The translations under genes were made by a program, and so were the position numbers. Shown here piece by piece: positions 24,561 through 36,309 of a stretch of DNA of 64,000 nt (position 1 is the first letter of the stretch; each line of letters opens with the position of its first letter). Origin of the DNA: Phascolarctos cinereus (Eukaryota; Chordata; Mammalia; Diprotodontia; Phascolarctidae); assembly GCF_002099425.1 (NCBI RefSeq), contig NW_018344024.1, forward strand, positions 7,382,001-7,446,000. Direction: 5' to 3'. A model generated the notes under the pieces. That model was given only the letters and a program-made list of their open reading frames with translations. It made no database searches and had not been told where the DNA came from.

Positions 24561-25869
24561 GAATGTGGAGAGGTATTCCTCAAACTCCTTTTTACAAGTC
24601 AGCTTGCATTTTGTTTTTTTTCATTTTAGATTGCCAAAATCCTGCCTGCAGTGAACCAACTCACACTTTGAGCATAGATAAGTTACTTGACCAAATCAGA
24701 AACACCAAATCACACATTAGAGTGAGAAATTCTTTTCTCTTTTAACTTAAGTTCAATAGTGGTCAAGACTTTACATGTAGAAATCAGGTCAGCTTAATTT
24801 TATTGATCATGTAGGCATCTTTAAATATTATCTCGTAACTATACACAATCATTGTTTCAAAGTATGTCATATAATTAATAGTGAGGTGAACATTTAGTGA
24901 AGAGTCTGTATGATCTGTGACTGAAAATATAGTTGACAGTTATGAAATAACTACATTTAAAGTTCTTTTACCAATCTGTAATAGTTCTTAGGTGATTTAA
25001 TTTTATAAGTTAGAAATAGAAAATACCTATTATTTATTATTAATAAATCCTAAACTTTTGCCTTTCAGGTGAAAATTATTATTTCAGCTTCTGCATATGA
25101 AATCTGCATAGAACCTAAAATATTCCTCTATTCTGGACCTATGGATGAGTGCCAACTTCTGAGTTTCTTTTGGGGATCCTGTGATTTCACATGTTGGGTA
25201 AATGTTTTCTAGACAAACTGGCAGCCTGGCATAAAGTGCTTTAACAAATAATGCTAAGAATTGTAAGTTAAAACTTTCTGGTGATCTGTAATTTGTAAGA
25301 TAGCCAATATATTAGGTCTTGATGAAATATCAACTTCAGAAAGCTATATTCCTTTAATGCAAAATCTGTGCCATCCACATTTGGAAGAGTATAGTAGTGA
25401 GTGATAGAGACTATTAAAATTTGAAATTGTTTCAGTATCAAAGACAACTTTTTAGATTAAATTTGTTTTAGATCAAATATTTATGTAACACACTATTACA
25501 TATTTTAACTAAGTAGTAAATTCAAAGACTATGTTTCTTGAAATGTGCTTATAGATATAACATGTAAAGAGAAAAAGATTTCTTGTTATTAGCATACTTC
25601 TATCTACTTATTTATATATTTCTAAGATATAGTTCCTATGCAGACTTAAAAAAAATGAATGAAATTAAAACTTCATTTAATACTAGTAGATTGATTAAAT
25701 ATATTTATGCTCTCAAATATCAAATCTTTAGTTTGTGTATATCATTCAACAATTTTGTTTTTTTTTCCTGGCAAATAAGATTGAAGAAAAACCTATTTAT
25801 TGAATTTTTGAAAGTGTTTTTCTGACCTATTCAAATCATTCTATTTCATTTAGCACTTCTCTTTTTCAG
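24561..25869. other. Sequence upstream of the first FBXL4 coding exon; no repeat or gene recognised
   Basis: It is AT-rich and lacks the repeat signatures seen elsewhere. It is presumably FBXL4 intron, since FBXL4 in other mammals has noncoding first exons upstream. No CpG island or promoter is visible. Confidence 0.5.
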
Positions 25870-25941
25870 AAGATCCTTCAAAGAGTTAAAACACCTTACT
25901 GAGGACACCTGACCTTTAGAAGCATCATAATTCATATCTAG
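25870..25941 (+). other. FBXL4: FBXL4 5' UTR part of first coding exon
   Basis: This is inferred from the pyrimidine-rich acceptor CTTCTCTTTTTCAG ending at 25869. The segment carries an in-frame stop next to the ATG. The context at the start codon is weak (T at -3, T at +4). The exact 5' edge needs transcript support. Confidence 0.6.
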
Positions 25942-26453
25942 ATGTCACCAGTGTTTCCCATGTTAACAGTTCTGACTATGTTTTATTATATATGCCTTCG
26001 GCGCCGAGCCAGGACGGCTACAAGAGGAGAAATGATGAACAGCCGTAGAACTATTGAATCAAACAGCCGAACTTTACCTATTAATTCAGAAGTAGTCCAG
26101 TATGCCAAAGAAGTATTGGATTTCAGTTCCCATTATGGCAGTGAAAACAGTATGTCATACACCATGTGGAATTTGGCAGGCATACCAAATGTATACCCAA
26201 GTTCCGGGGACTTTACTCAGGCCGCTGTATTTCGGACTTATGGAACATGGTGGAATCAGTGTCCCAGTGCTTCCTTGCCGTTCAGGAGAACTCCACAAAA
26301 CTTTCAGAGCCAGGACTATGTAGAACTTGCTTTTGAAGAACCAGTATATCCTACAGCTGTTCATGTTCTGGAAACTTATCATCCTGGGGCAATCATTAGA
26401 ATTCTGGCTTGTTCTGCAAATCCTTATTCCCCAAATCCACCAGCTGAAGTAAG
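25942..26453 (+). CDS. FBXL4: FBXL4, first coding exon (residues 1-170 plus two bases of codon 171)
   Basis: This exon begins FBXL4, the substrate-recognition subunit of an SCF (SKP1-CUL1-F-box) ubiquitin ligase at mitochondria. The human protein limits mitophagy by promoting turnover of BNIP3 and NIX, and its loss causes mtDNA depletion syndrome 13. The ATG at 25942 is preceded directly by an in-frame TAG (25939-25941), which fixes the start. A good acceptor (CTTTTTCAG, ending 25869) suggests the exon itself begins at 25870 with about 72 bases of 5' UTR. Residues 1-19 are hydrophobic and lead into a basic RRRARTATR stretch, consistent with the known mitochondrial targeting. From about residue 50 the sequence enters the discoidin-like (galactose-binding fold) region, with the recognisable stretch [16 protein letters not shown]. 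The exon ends AG|GTAAAA at 26453, in phase 2. The match to remembered human FBXL4 runs the whole length with scattered substitutions. Upstream noncoding exons and the promoter were not recognised. Confidence 0.97.
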
Positions 26454-26983
26454 GTAAAACTTCATCCAACAATATAAGTAAAATTACCAAAACCAAGTTG
26501 GTTTTAGTTTTAATTTCAGATTAAAAAATATATTTTTGTGGAAATATGCCATGCTATGCTTAAATGAATTTGTTTTAGGTTTTCTTTAGTTTTATGGCAA
26601 TATTGTAGGAGAAGTGAACATTCATGTAAATTACTAATCTTGAGATTTCATGATTTCTTCATATGAGTCATTTAATGATGCTATCTCCCTTCTGGCTTAA
26701 AACATAAAGGCTTCTTCCTCCAAACCAAGAATCTGATAGCAAAATGACTGTGACAAATCTAGAAGAAAGCATTTGTTGTTGTGTTTAGTATATCAGAGCT
26801 TAAGTCTGTGTTGAGCTCCTGTAATGACCATATCTGCCATCTGGAACACAATTTTTTCAAGGCATTTATTTAATCGTTTTGTATTAATTGTGATTTGTAA
26901 TTCTAGGACCATAGTGCCTCTGACAATAATGATGAAAATTTATGGTGTTGCTATGGAAAGGAAGATGATGTCAGTTTTCAATA
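26454..26983. other. FBXL4 intron A start; nothing recognised
   Basis: AT-rich intron sequence with no motif I can name. Confidence 0.5.
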
Positions 26984-27105
26984 TGTTATATTTCATTCAT
27001 TCAGCAAATATCTGCTAGGCACTTTTATTGTCTAAGGCGTTGCCTTGGTATTGGACAAGAAACAAAATAAGTAAAAAAATCCTTATTTATAGGAGAATAA
27101 ATTGA
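26984..27105 (-). mobile_element. L2 3' tail, antisense
   Basis: ATTCATTCAGCAAATATCTG...AGGCACTTTTATTGTC resembles the reversed L2 terminus. It is short and diverged. Confidence 0.5.
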
Positions 27106-27109
27106 GAGC

Positions 27110-27290
27110 TGATGTAAACTTAAGAGGCCATTAAGTCCCACTCACCCCCCTTTTGTAAATGAGAAAACTGAGAGGCTAAGCCCAGAGAGTTTAAGTGACT
27201 TACCCAGCATCACACAACTAGCAAGTGTCTGAAATGGCATTTGGACACTAACCTTCCTGAGTCAAATACAGTGCCATATCCAGTATACAT
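27110..27290 (-). mobile_element. MIR/CORE-SINE, antisense
   Basis: GAGAAAACTGAGAGGC...AAGTGACTTACCCAGCATCACACAACTAGCAAGTG is the reversed SINE head-to-core order. Confidence 0.65.
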
Positions 27291-27321
27291 TGGTGCTTCT
27301 CAGGCTAAATTGGCTTCAAAC

Positions 27322-27556
27322 CAAGGATTGTTAACCTGAGCTCCATGGACCCCCAACATATGTATGGATAAATTTCAGAGAGTCTTTGAACTTGGATTGG
27401 AAAAAAAATTACGTCTTTATTTTCACTAATCTCCAACTGAAATTTAACATTTCCTTCAATTGAGTTAAAAAATATTCTGAGAAGGGGTTATCCATAGACT
27501 TCACCAGACTGCCACAGAGGTCCATAAAACAAAAAGGTTAAGAACCCCTACTTAGG
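27322..27556. mobile_element. hAT-type (Charlie-like) MITE
   Basis: The two ends are inverted: GATTGTTAACCTGAGCTCCA at the left, and the reverse complement of TGG...AGGTTAAGAACCCCTA at the right (TAGGGGTTCTTAACCT). The internal sequence includes GGATAAATTTCAGAGAGTCT, familiar from mammalian Charlie-derived repeats. There is no transposase. Confidence 0.6.
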
Positions 27557-28269
27557 CATTTTGAGCTGTATGTGCTTAAAACCCCTTTCATTTTTTCATC
27601 CTAGTCTCAGCTCTGAATAGCATTATATATTTAGTATATCTAAGCCATACCATTTTTTTTCTGGTCCTAGATGTTCTCAGTAGTGTTTTTTATACAATTT
27701 CTTGCATGTAAATCTTCCCTGGTAATATTCCATAACCTTTTTATACCAAACATGCATCTTTTCTGTTGCCCTTTGGGTAACTTAGAGTTTTTATTCTTCT
27801 GATATTTATTTTTATATCGCCAGTCGACCAGTAAACATTTATTAAGCACCTACTATATTCCAGCACTGTGCAGAAGAATATTTGTATTCAAGAGATGGAT
27901 TTCTGAAGCATCAAGTAGCTTAAAATCAGTGAAAGTGTTATAGTTTTCTAAATAAGACATAGGACTACTCAATTTTTGATGTCCAGTTCATTGTTTAACT
28001 TCAGCACTTATGCAAGATATGCATATTAATTGAACTAGCTCAGGGGATTGAACTAATTCTAGAAACCAAAGTCTAGGCAATATGCATTTTTCATCTTTGT
28101 TTTTCCAGTATAGATATTTAAACTGATGTTTTTCTAATAGAGTTTTCATTGAGTCTTTGCAGTACTCTGGAGTTCAATGAAATTAGCACCATATTATCTG
28201 CACATAAGAGGATTTGCATATAACATTCTCATGATTATTAGGGAATTGTTTTTCTCTTTGGACTTGGAG
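27557..28269. other. FBXL4 intron; short L2 tail at about 27825-27900 only
   Basis: AAACATTTATTAAGCACCTA...CCAGCACTGTGC is a reversed L2 tail. The rest was not recognised. Confidence 0.5.
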
Positions 28270-28780
28270 CAAGACATCTTCTGTGATACTGTTGAATGCC
28301 CCAGATAATCCAGTGAGTAGCTTGACCACCAGGACTAACATCCCTGGATGTCAGGGCAGGAAATCACAGATTTTTTTTTTCCCTTCCACAAGTCAGCCTC
28401 ATAAGCCATTTCTCACTTTCATCTGGATGCCAACACTTTCCTCTCCTCTAACCTCCTCTCTCATCCCCACCTCTGTCAGAGGTATTTTAGAGCCCAACTC
28501 TACTCAACGTTGGAGGTATTATCCTCTTAGTTGGGGACCACCTGCCCTGCCACTGCTTCCTAAGTTTCTTGGGGCCTTAACTTCTGTCCCTTCCTTGCCA
28601 GAACCCAAGTACATAATTCATTTGCCAGGAATTGAATCCTTTTTTATGTATTGTTTCCCTCAGTTATAGTATAAGCTTCTTGAAAGCAGAGACTGTCTCA
28701 CATTTTTATTTGTATTCCTAGCTCTTAGAATAGTGCTTGATGTATATTAAGTGCTTAATAAATGCTTTTTCATTCTAGTC
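28270..28780 (+). mobile_element. L2 LINE 3' end, sense
   Basis: It ends in the L2 order TATAAGCTTCTTGAAAGCAG, GACTGTCTCA, TTGTATTCCTAGCTCTTAGA and TTAAGTGCTTAATAAATGC. The 5' edge is unclear. Confidence 0.65.
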
Positions 28781-29040
28781 TGTACACGCACACACATACA
28801 TACATATACACACACACACACACATATATGTGTATATCCATCCGTATTGTTTCTCTAACTTGGTGTTAATTCTCAGTGGGTTGTTGAACAGAATTATAAC
28901 TATTGTCCCATCTCTTGTAAAGTCTTCTAATATTTTGACAAATGTAGGAAAGAACCTTTGAAGTGCATCTTTTTTCTGTTGATATGCACACACCTGTTTT
29001 ATATATATATATATATATATATGTATTTGTATGTGTGTAT

Positions 29041-29072
<32 letters not shown>

Positions 29073-29075
29073 TTC
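28781..29075. repeat. CA and TA microsatellites
   Basis: Tracts lie at about 28788-28834 (CA/CATA), 29000-29022 (TA) and 29039-29070 (CA), separated by unrecognised sequence. Confidence 0.85.
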
Positions 29076-29379
29076 CCAAAAAAAATAAAGCTGTAGAACA
29101 AGTATGTTTTCATTCTCTATACCTGTTAGTTTGGAGACTAACTTAGATGTGGTGTGCTATAAAAATTGTCACAAAACTTTGTGTATTTCTATCTCATGTA
29201 TTCATCAAGTATACTCTTAATGCATGCATGCTATCATATCATAAAAAATTTATGGAGATGAGAAAGCAATATAAACAAGCCAGAAGTTGCTGATGTTTTC
29301 TTAATAACCAGGAATGCAGCTCAGAAACAGAATTATGTTTATTTTTACCAAGTTCAAGCCTTTACATTGTATTTGCTTT

Positions 29380-29560
29380 GGAAGGTTGTATGGTTCAGTG
29401 GAAAGAACACTACATTTGGAGTCATAGGACCTGAGGATGAATACTAAATCTTTCAGTTATTTCCTTTGTAACCTTTGATCGTTTAACTTGTCTGGTCCAG
29501 TTTTCTCATCTATAAAATGAGGGAGTTAGACTAGGTGGCTTAGGCTACAAGTCTATAAAT
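29380..29560 (+). mobile_element. MIR-like SINE
   Basis: GTATGGTTCAGTGGAAAGAA, GGAGTCATAGGACCTGAGG, and GTTTTCTCATCTATAAAATG in MIR order. Confidence 0.7.
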
Positions 29561-29579
29561 TTTTTTTTGGCAAAAAGTA

Positions 29580-30150
29580 TTATTAGTCAATAAATATTTA
29601 TTAAGTACTTAGTATGTGTCAGGCACTGTGCTGAACACTGTGGACACAAAGAAGGGTAAAACCAGTCCCTGACTTCAGTGATCTTATTTTCTAATGGGGG
29701 AGGCAACATGCCAATAACTATGTAAAAACAAGATATATACAGGGTAAATTGGAGGTAATTTCAGAGGAAAGTCACTAGTATTAAGAGGGACTGGGAAATG
29801 CTTCCTGCACAAACTGAGATTTTAGGTGACCTGGAGGAAGCCAGAGAAGTTGGGAAGCAGAGCTGAGGAGAGAGAACCTTCTAGGTTGGGGGATAGCTGA
29901 TGAAAAGGCTTGACGTCAGGAGATGGAATGTCTTGTGTAAGAAACAGCCAGGAGGTCTGAGTCATGGGATTGTAGAGTACATGGAGGGAAATAAAGTGAA
30001 GAGGACTGGAAAGGTAGAAAGAGGGATAGATCATGAGGGGATTGAAAAACCAAATAGAGGATTTTATATTTGATCTGAAATAATAGGGAGCTACTCAAAT
30101 TTATTGAGCAGGTGGGTTGACATGGTCATTGAAGAGGCAGATAACAAGTA
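29580..30150 (-). mobile_element. L2 LINE 3' region, antisense
   Basis: AATAAATATTTATTAAGTAC, GTGTCAGGCACTGTGC, CAGTCCCTGACTTCAGTGAT and GGAACAGCC-type blocks in L2 reverse order, ending near GGTTGACATGGTCATTG. Confidence 0.75.
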
Positions 30151-30781
30151 AAAACTTTTTTTAAATATAGCAAGAAAAAAAGATGCCATATGCATACTTA
30201 ACTCTTTCTCCAAGCTTCTTGATTGTATATGTGACTCTTTGGTTGTTAGTTTGGGAGTTTAAATGGATATTTTTGGTAAGCGTGTTTAGAATGTTTGAAG
30301 TGATGATCAATGAAGTGAGTTACTTTCATCCAAATAAGGGTTCCTTAGACCTTAGCATTCCTGAATTTAAATTTTAGCAGTAAATTAGTCAACATGGAAC
30401 TTGGAGGCATTTTGCAAACCACATGTAATCAGGAATATTGTTTTAAAGAGTGACTGAAATTTACAGGGCCTGAACAGAAATACTTATGCTGATCATTCAT
30501 TTGTTATAAGTAGCTTAATAAAATACTATTATTCTGGCTATCTTCAGAGTAGTGTAAAAAGCTTTAACAATAAATTTTACCTTTAATACAGGCAGTTGTC
30601 CCTTCACGTGCCAGCTTACTATCCATTAAGTTCATGGCATATAACAAGCACTTAATAAATACTTTTTTATTCTTTTATTCACTGTGGTTCTTTTAGTCCC
30701 TCAGTCAGGGTGCTATGGGAACTTCCTTCTCCTATGTTGTTGAAAATTTCCTTCCACTTTGCTCTTTCTTTTCCCCATGGA
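30151..30781. other. FBXL4 intron; L2 tail at about 30625-30680
   Basis: CATATAACAAGCACTTAATAAATAC is an L2-type 3' tail. The rest was not recognised. Confidence 0.45.
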
Positions 30782-30789
30782 GTGCCTAT

Positions 30790-30962
30790 CCTAGGGGTGA
30801 GGAACCTGCAGCCTCGAGGCGACATGTGGCCCTCTAGGTCCTCAAGTATGACCCATTGACTGAATCCAAACTTCCCAGAACAAATCCCCTTGATAAAAGA
30901 ATTATAAAAGGATAATCAGAAGGCCACATGTGGCCTCGAGGCCACATATTCCCCATCCCTGG
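30790..30962. mobile_element. hAT-type palindromic MITE with likely 8-bp target-site duplication
   Basis: The left end, AGGGGTGAGGAACCTGCAGC, and the reverse complement of the right end, CAGGGATGGGGAATATGTGG, form terminal inverted repeats. Both lead into GCCTCGAGGC..ACATGTGGCC. The flanks GTGCCTAT (30782-30789) and GGCCCTAT (30962-30969) agree at 6 of 8 bases, the spacing expected of hAT elements. Confidence 0.65.
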
Positions 30963-30969
30963 GCCCTAT

Positions 30970-32739
30970 TCTCATTGTTTTCTCCCATCCTTACTGTTCT
31001 GCTTCTCAATGTCTCAGGTATCTCTAACCATTAGAAGAAAAGTCTGCTTTGATAGTAGAAATACTGAAGAAAAAAGGGGAAGGAGGAGGAAAAATAAGTG
31101 GTATATTGCTGTTTTTCTCTATTCCAGAATACAAATCCTGAGCAGTTGGGAGATGTGTCCAGTTCTACTTCTCACTGCCTCTATCTAGCTGCCTAGGCTT
31201 CATCCCTTCCCCAGTTGTTCTAAGTTGTTCTACAAACTACAGCTCCTCCCTCCCCCTGCAATAATGCTTCTGACTCTCACTCATCAGCAGACCACCCCTG
31301 CATCACACCAAGGGAGCCGTGACCAGAGTTCTACTTCCATTGATCTACATCACTAGGGCTATAGCAGGCAATATATAGTCTGGGATTTCAAATATACTTT
31401 CGCTTAGAAACATTATTACAAAGGATAGATTAAAGTGCTACATTAAGGGTTAAATGGACCTTTATGGACTAGCCTGGGAACTTAGATACTGCTTGTATTT
31501 TCTATGGGAATATGTCTTGAATTCCCAGAAACCAACTTCATAATGAACTTTTAGAGGGCAGCCTGTTGGAGATTTCCTGTATAATTCATTCATTCATTCA
31601 TTACTTTCAAACCATCTTGCTAATTTAATATGAACTGCTTTTATTATTTATGAATTAATAAGAAAAAATGAATATGCGGTTTTTATTTGGGAATTGGGAA
31701 GTAAGTTGTTAGGTCCTTTTGTGTAATTGCTTACTTAGAATCATGGAATTATAAGTTATAGTTGGAGAGGACCTTAAAGACTGTCTTTGCAGGACCCTTT
31801 TGAGTCTTTATCTGTTTGCTACAAAGTTGCCTATGTTTTACTTGAAAACTTGAAGAATGTGTAATAGTATCTTTCCAGCAATCACTTAACCTCCAAAAGT
31901 TGATGGCTGCATAACTGATTTTGAGTATAAATCATGCTCTTGGGTTTCTAGCTGAGAGTTGCACAGTATTTGATTGTGATTCAAGTTAATATTAATTTAT
32001 TTATTAATTTATTCTCAGAATTTGCCTACCAATTTTTAAACTTTATTCCACAACTCATCTTATTAAAATTCTTTTAAGGAAAAACATCAGTGATCAGTAT
32101 GCATATTCCAAAGTCATAATAGAATTATTCCAAAGGCCTTGCCCAATTGTTTAATCAGAGCATATGACTTTGCACTCATCTCAGCAGCTGTATGCAAATA
32201 GTACATATAATGGGGCAGGATAGACAAGGCAGTTGATGGTGGGAGCTACATTTGGTGAAAATAAACGTTAACAGATCACATTTCTACCTTTATTTTCTCA
32301 TTTAGTCTAGTTGTGATAGTTGGAGAGCTGGTGAAAGTGATGATGGCAAATGTGCAAAAAAGCTGGGTGTGGTGTTATAGCTCTCTATTCTGAGTACACA
32401 TTTATTTGTGGTTGTACAAATTCTGTTAATCCACTGGAACTTCATGATCTGTGATATGAAATAATCACATTATATTTGATATGAGGTGTAATAGGGCCAA
32501 ATCCAAGACAAACCCAAACGTTTTATTTCAGTTGAAACTACAATAGCAAGTCTCTTCTCTCTGATCATTGTCTTCTATTTGCAAGACATTGTTTTGGACA
32601 GATACTGACATGAACAATATTGTTCAATCACATTTTGTATACTCTCACCTGTCTGGATTTTTGTAACATTCTGTTGTGATTTTATTAATACCTATTTAGC
32701 TCTTCATTTTCAGTTTCCTTTGCAAAATCAACATCTGTG
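30970..32739. other. FBXL4 intron; no gene or named repeat
   Basis: There is a short (ATTC)n tract at 31585-31602. CTAGAATCATGG..AGAGGACCTTAAAG near 31738-31775 resembles the flank of a MIR-type repeat. No other structure was seen. Confidence 0.45.
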
Positions 32740-33310
32740 TCCCTCTGCCTATGTGTAAGTGTACCCCAAAGTTCCTCTTCATGCTCTCTACATTATCACT
32801 CATGGTTCTCTTGTCAACTTCTATGGTTTCAATTAACGTTTCTGTGCATTGTTAAGTAACTGCTAAATCTATGCCTCATCTCTCTACTGGACTATAGTTC
32901 TTCATATTTAACAATCTGCTCGACAACCCTCCTTGGATATCCACAGATATTTCAAATTCAGTATGTCCAAAACTGTAAACTCACCCTCCTCTTAAGTTCC
33001 TTATTTATGTTTCTATTAATGTTATTTCCATTCCTTGTCAACTGCATTTTCGACTAAGCATCATTATTGACTCTTTATCCTTATTGGTCCCTTACCCCCA
33101 TGCTGTGCCTTTTCAGTTTGTCTTGATCTGTTTTGTTTCTTTTATCCAAACCACAACTCTTTTAGTTCAGACCCCAGTTAATCCTTACTTACTTAAATTA
33201 TTTCAATAACTTTCTAATTTACCTCACTGCAGTTAGTCTTCTTCCTCTACAATTCAGTCACCCCATAGTTGTCAACTAAAACAACACAGGTCTGACTATC
33301 TCATTCATAG
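32740..33310 (+). mobile_element. L2 LINE internal 3' region, sense
   Basis: CTCCTTGGATATCCACAGAT, TCAAATTCAGTATGTCCAAA, CATTATTGACTCTTTATCC and CACCCCATAGTTGTCAACTA follow the L2 ORF2 C-terminal/3' order. Confidence 0.7.
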
Positions 33311-33495
33311 TCAGCTTAAGAAAATGAAGCTTGGCATTAAAATATTTTGAGATGTGTTATATTTGGCTAGTAAGGAAACTGTTAATTGAGAATAAATATT
33401 AGCTATCTAAATTGTTATACTATATATAGTGTATCATTTAAATGACAACTTAAGTGCAAAACCTTGTATCCACGTGACTTAAGAATTGGTGGTTT

Positions 33496-33642
33496 GGGGC
33501 AGGTAGGTGGCAGTGGATAGACTACCGGCCCAGGAGTCAAGAGAACCTGAGTTCAAATCCAGCCTCAGACACATAACATTTACTAGCTGTGTGACTCTGA
33601 GCAAGTCATTTAACCCCAATTGCCTCACCAAAAAAAAAAAAA
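33496..33642 (+). mobile_element. tRNA-derived SINE (WSINE1-type) with 15-bp target-site duplication
   Basis: The element runs from GGGGCAGGTAGGTGGC to a poly-A tail. It contains the A/B-box-like head (GTGGATAGACTACC, GAGTTCAAATCC) and GCTGTGTGACTCTGAGCAAG. The flanks AAGAATTGGTGGTTT (33481-33495) and AAGAATTGGTAGTTT (33643-33657) differ at one base, so it is a fairly recent insertion. Confidence 0.9.
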
Positions 33643-33657
33643 AAGAATTGGTAGTTT

Positions 33658-34446
33658 TCCAGAATTCAAGTTCTGTTTAGATCCTATACAGTGAATCCAT
33701 TTTTTCTATAGATGAACTTTTCAAGCAAAATTGAAACCATTCTCCTTTTCTGTCAATTAAGATCAATTTCATTACTATTAGAGGCTGACTTTTAAACAAT
33801 ATATTCATTTTAATGCAGATGCCACAGAATTAATTTATATTATTCTCATGGTTGGTACTAAATTAATTTCATATAGTCATATGCCTGTAATTTTCTTGTG
33901 TTTTTCATTTTCCTTCTTATGTCATCTTGATACCCTGAAAAGTAATATAAACAATCTAGTGTTTTATATGCTGATGGTGAAGTTATTTTTGTTTAAGTTT
34001 TATTTTTTCTAGAGATATCTGTTAAGATTCATATAATACTGTACTTTAATCAGTGTGTCATATTTACAACTTGTGATTTACTCACATCTAAATATATTCA
34101 TGCCATATAGAAGTCGAATGCAAAAATTATGTAAATGTAACATTAAGCCTAATGTATTTCAACACAGAATCAGAAAATGTTAGGAAAGCCTTTACAAAGT
34201 AGCTTAAACCTACCAATCTTAAATGTTTATATAGATATAATTGAAAACAATGTTCTAAACACTAACTTTTAGATTTCTATTTCTAACATTAACATTTACA
34301 CTGATTTTGTTTTCTTTTATGAAAAGAAAACTGTGTTGTAGCTTCTTATATACATATGCAGGCTACCCTCACTTTATGTGTATTTACTTACCACAGGTTT
34401 ACATTTACGTGTAATACCCTTGAGAGGAATCATTTGCACATGTGAT
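33658..34446. other. FBXL4 intron; nothing recognised
   Basis: AT-rich sequence without motifs. Confidence 0.5.
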
Positions 34447-34713
34447 ATTTTTTGTTGTTGTTATTTGGTTGCTTCATTTGTGTCCTATCCATGTCCAACT
34501 CTTCGCAACCCGTTTTGGGGTTTTCTTGGCAAAGATACTGGAGTGGTTTGCTAGTTCCTTCTCTAGCTCATTTTACAGATGAAGACCTGAAGTAAATAGA
34601 GTTAAGTGACTTGCCCAGGGCCACAGAACTGGTAAGTATCTGAGGCCAGAAATGAACTCAGGAAGATGAGTCCTCCTGATTTCAGGCCTGGCACTGTGCC
34701 ACCTAGGTGCCCC
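34447..34713 (-). mobile_element. SINE with BovB/RTE-like 3' tail, antisense
   Basis: Read in reverse, a tRNA-type head (GGGGCACCTAGGTGGCACAG) leads into a CORE-like middle. It ends in a tail whose plus-strand form is ATGTCCAACTCTTCGCAACC, the motif shared with BovB-type RTE 3' ends. Such SINEs use the RTE machinery. Confidence 0.75.
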
Positions 34714-34734
34714 AATATGCATTATAGTAAACTG

Positions 34735-36075
34735 TTATTAAATGGCTACTATGTGCAATGTATTTTCCTAGGCCCAGGGAATATACAAAGATAACTAAAG
34801 CATAAAATTTGCTAATGGTATAGTAGAAGTACTAACATGTATGTACATATACAAATTCAGATATGCTAATTGTATTTCATCATGGCATAAGAAGGGGATG
34901 CCAGTTGCCATAACAGCACAGAAAGAAACTGCCAACTGGAAGAATGAGAGTCATGACAATCATTGTGGAAAGCACAGAATTTGTATTAAGCCTTGAAAGA
35001 TAAGTATGATATCAACAGGGAATGATGTGAACAAAGGTATAGTGATGGTGAATAATATTATTTGGGTAGAACATAGAAAACAGTAGTGGATTTGCAACCA
35101 TGGTGTCATCTCAGTGTCATTACTTTCACTCACCCTATCTAGTAAGTTCCTAAATCTTGTCATTTTATCTCCACAACATTTCTTAAATATATTCCCTTCT
35201 TTCTGTTCACACAGCCACTACCCAAGTCCAGTCCCTCTTTAACTCTCACCTGGACTATTCCAGTAGACTCCTGTTTTATTTTTCTGCCTCAAGTATTTCT
35301 CTATTCCAGCCCATCCTCTACATGGCCGCCAAAATGATTTAATAATTAAATCACTTAGTAATAAAATGCAGGTCTATGTCACTCTGACGCCTGACCCAAT
35401 TACAGGGGCTTTTTATTGCCTCTGTCACTGAATATAAACTTTTTAATTTTGTATTTAAAGCTCTTTGAAATCTGATCCCTTCTTGCCTTTCCACTATCAT
35501 TCCATATTGCTCCCTGTAGTATAGCTATACTGTCATACTTGCTGTTCCCCATGGACAATGCTCCGTTTCTTGTCTCTGACTACTCTTTCCTTAGTATTGA
35601 CTATCTCCATACCTGGCCTCTTCCTCCTAGAATCCTTGGTTTCATTTAGGACTCAGCTCAAACACCATTTAATCCCAAAGGCCTTTTCTGCTCCCTTCCC
35701 CCAGCTGCTAGTATCTTTCCTTCCAAGGTTGCCTTGTATCTGATTTATATATATCTTATATATACCACCTACATATGTAGTTACATATGTATGTTATTTC
35801 CCACCAGAATGCAAACTCTTTTAAGGTAGTGAGACTTCCATTTTTGTGTCTATATTCCCAAAGCTGAGAATAGTGCCTGGCTCATAGTAGGTGTTTACCA
35901 AATGCTTGTTGAATGGTTGACAGATTGACCAAATTGGAATACAGTTGTAAAGGCTATAGAGCTCCTTATATGCCATGTTAGAGGTTGGACTTTAATAGCA
36001 AATGGGAAACTATTAAAGATCTTTGAGCAGTACGTGGTCATTAGAAAGATTACTCAGACAGCAATATATATATGT
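34735..36075 (-). mobile_element. L2 LINE, antisense, split by a sense L2 at 35096-35930
   Basis: The left part (34735-35095) has L2 reversed tail-to-body order (AATGGCTACTATGTGCAATG, TTAAGCCTTGAAAGA). The right part (35935-36075) continues it (GGACTTTAATAGCAAATGGG, TGGTCATTAGAAAGATTAC). Confidence 0.5.
35096..35930 (+). mobile_element. L2 LINE 3' end, sense
   Basis: CACCTGGACTATTCCAGTAG, TAAAGCTCTTTGAAATCTGA, GGACTCAGCTCAAACACCA and GTGCCTGGCTCATAGTAGG ending in CAAATGCTTGTTGAATGG. This is the clearest L2 terminus in the window. Confidence 0.8.
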
Positions 36076-36170
36076 ATACACACATACACGTGGTGGGGGG
36101 AATGAATGGGGTGGGGAGAAAGAGAGAGACAGAGAAAAAGAAAGAGAGAGAAAGGAGAGAGAATTAGTTA
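36060..36170. repeat. TA and GA-rich simple repeats
   Basis: TATATATATGTATACACACA near 36065, then a GAGAGA-rich tract at 36118-36163. Confidence 0.75.
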
Positions 36171-36309
36171 GTTGGATAGGTAGGATAGGAGGCTATTAAC
36201 AAAAAAACAGGTGAATGGAAATCATGGCACAAAATAGGTTATAGTGGGAATGGGAGGAGGAATGAATATGAAGAGATATTGTGAAATCTATCTACAGTAT
36301 TTAGTGACT

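Noticed and set aside
25071-25199. Possible noncoding 5' exon of FBXL4 (TTGCCTTTCAG acceptor, GTAAAT donor)
   Set aside because: The signals are plausible but nothing independent supports an exon, and such pairs are common by chance.
28775-29113. Frames rich in CVCVCV and IYIYIY
   Set aside because: Translations of CA and TA microsatellites.
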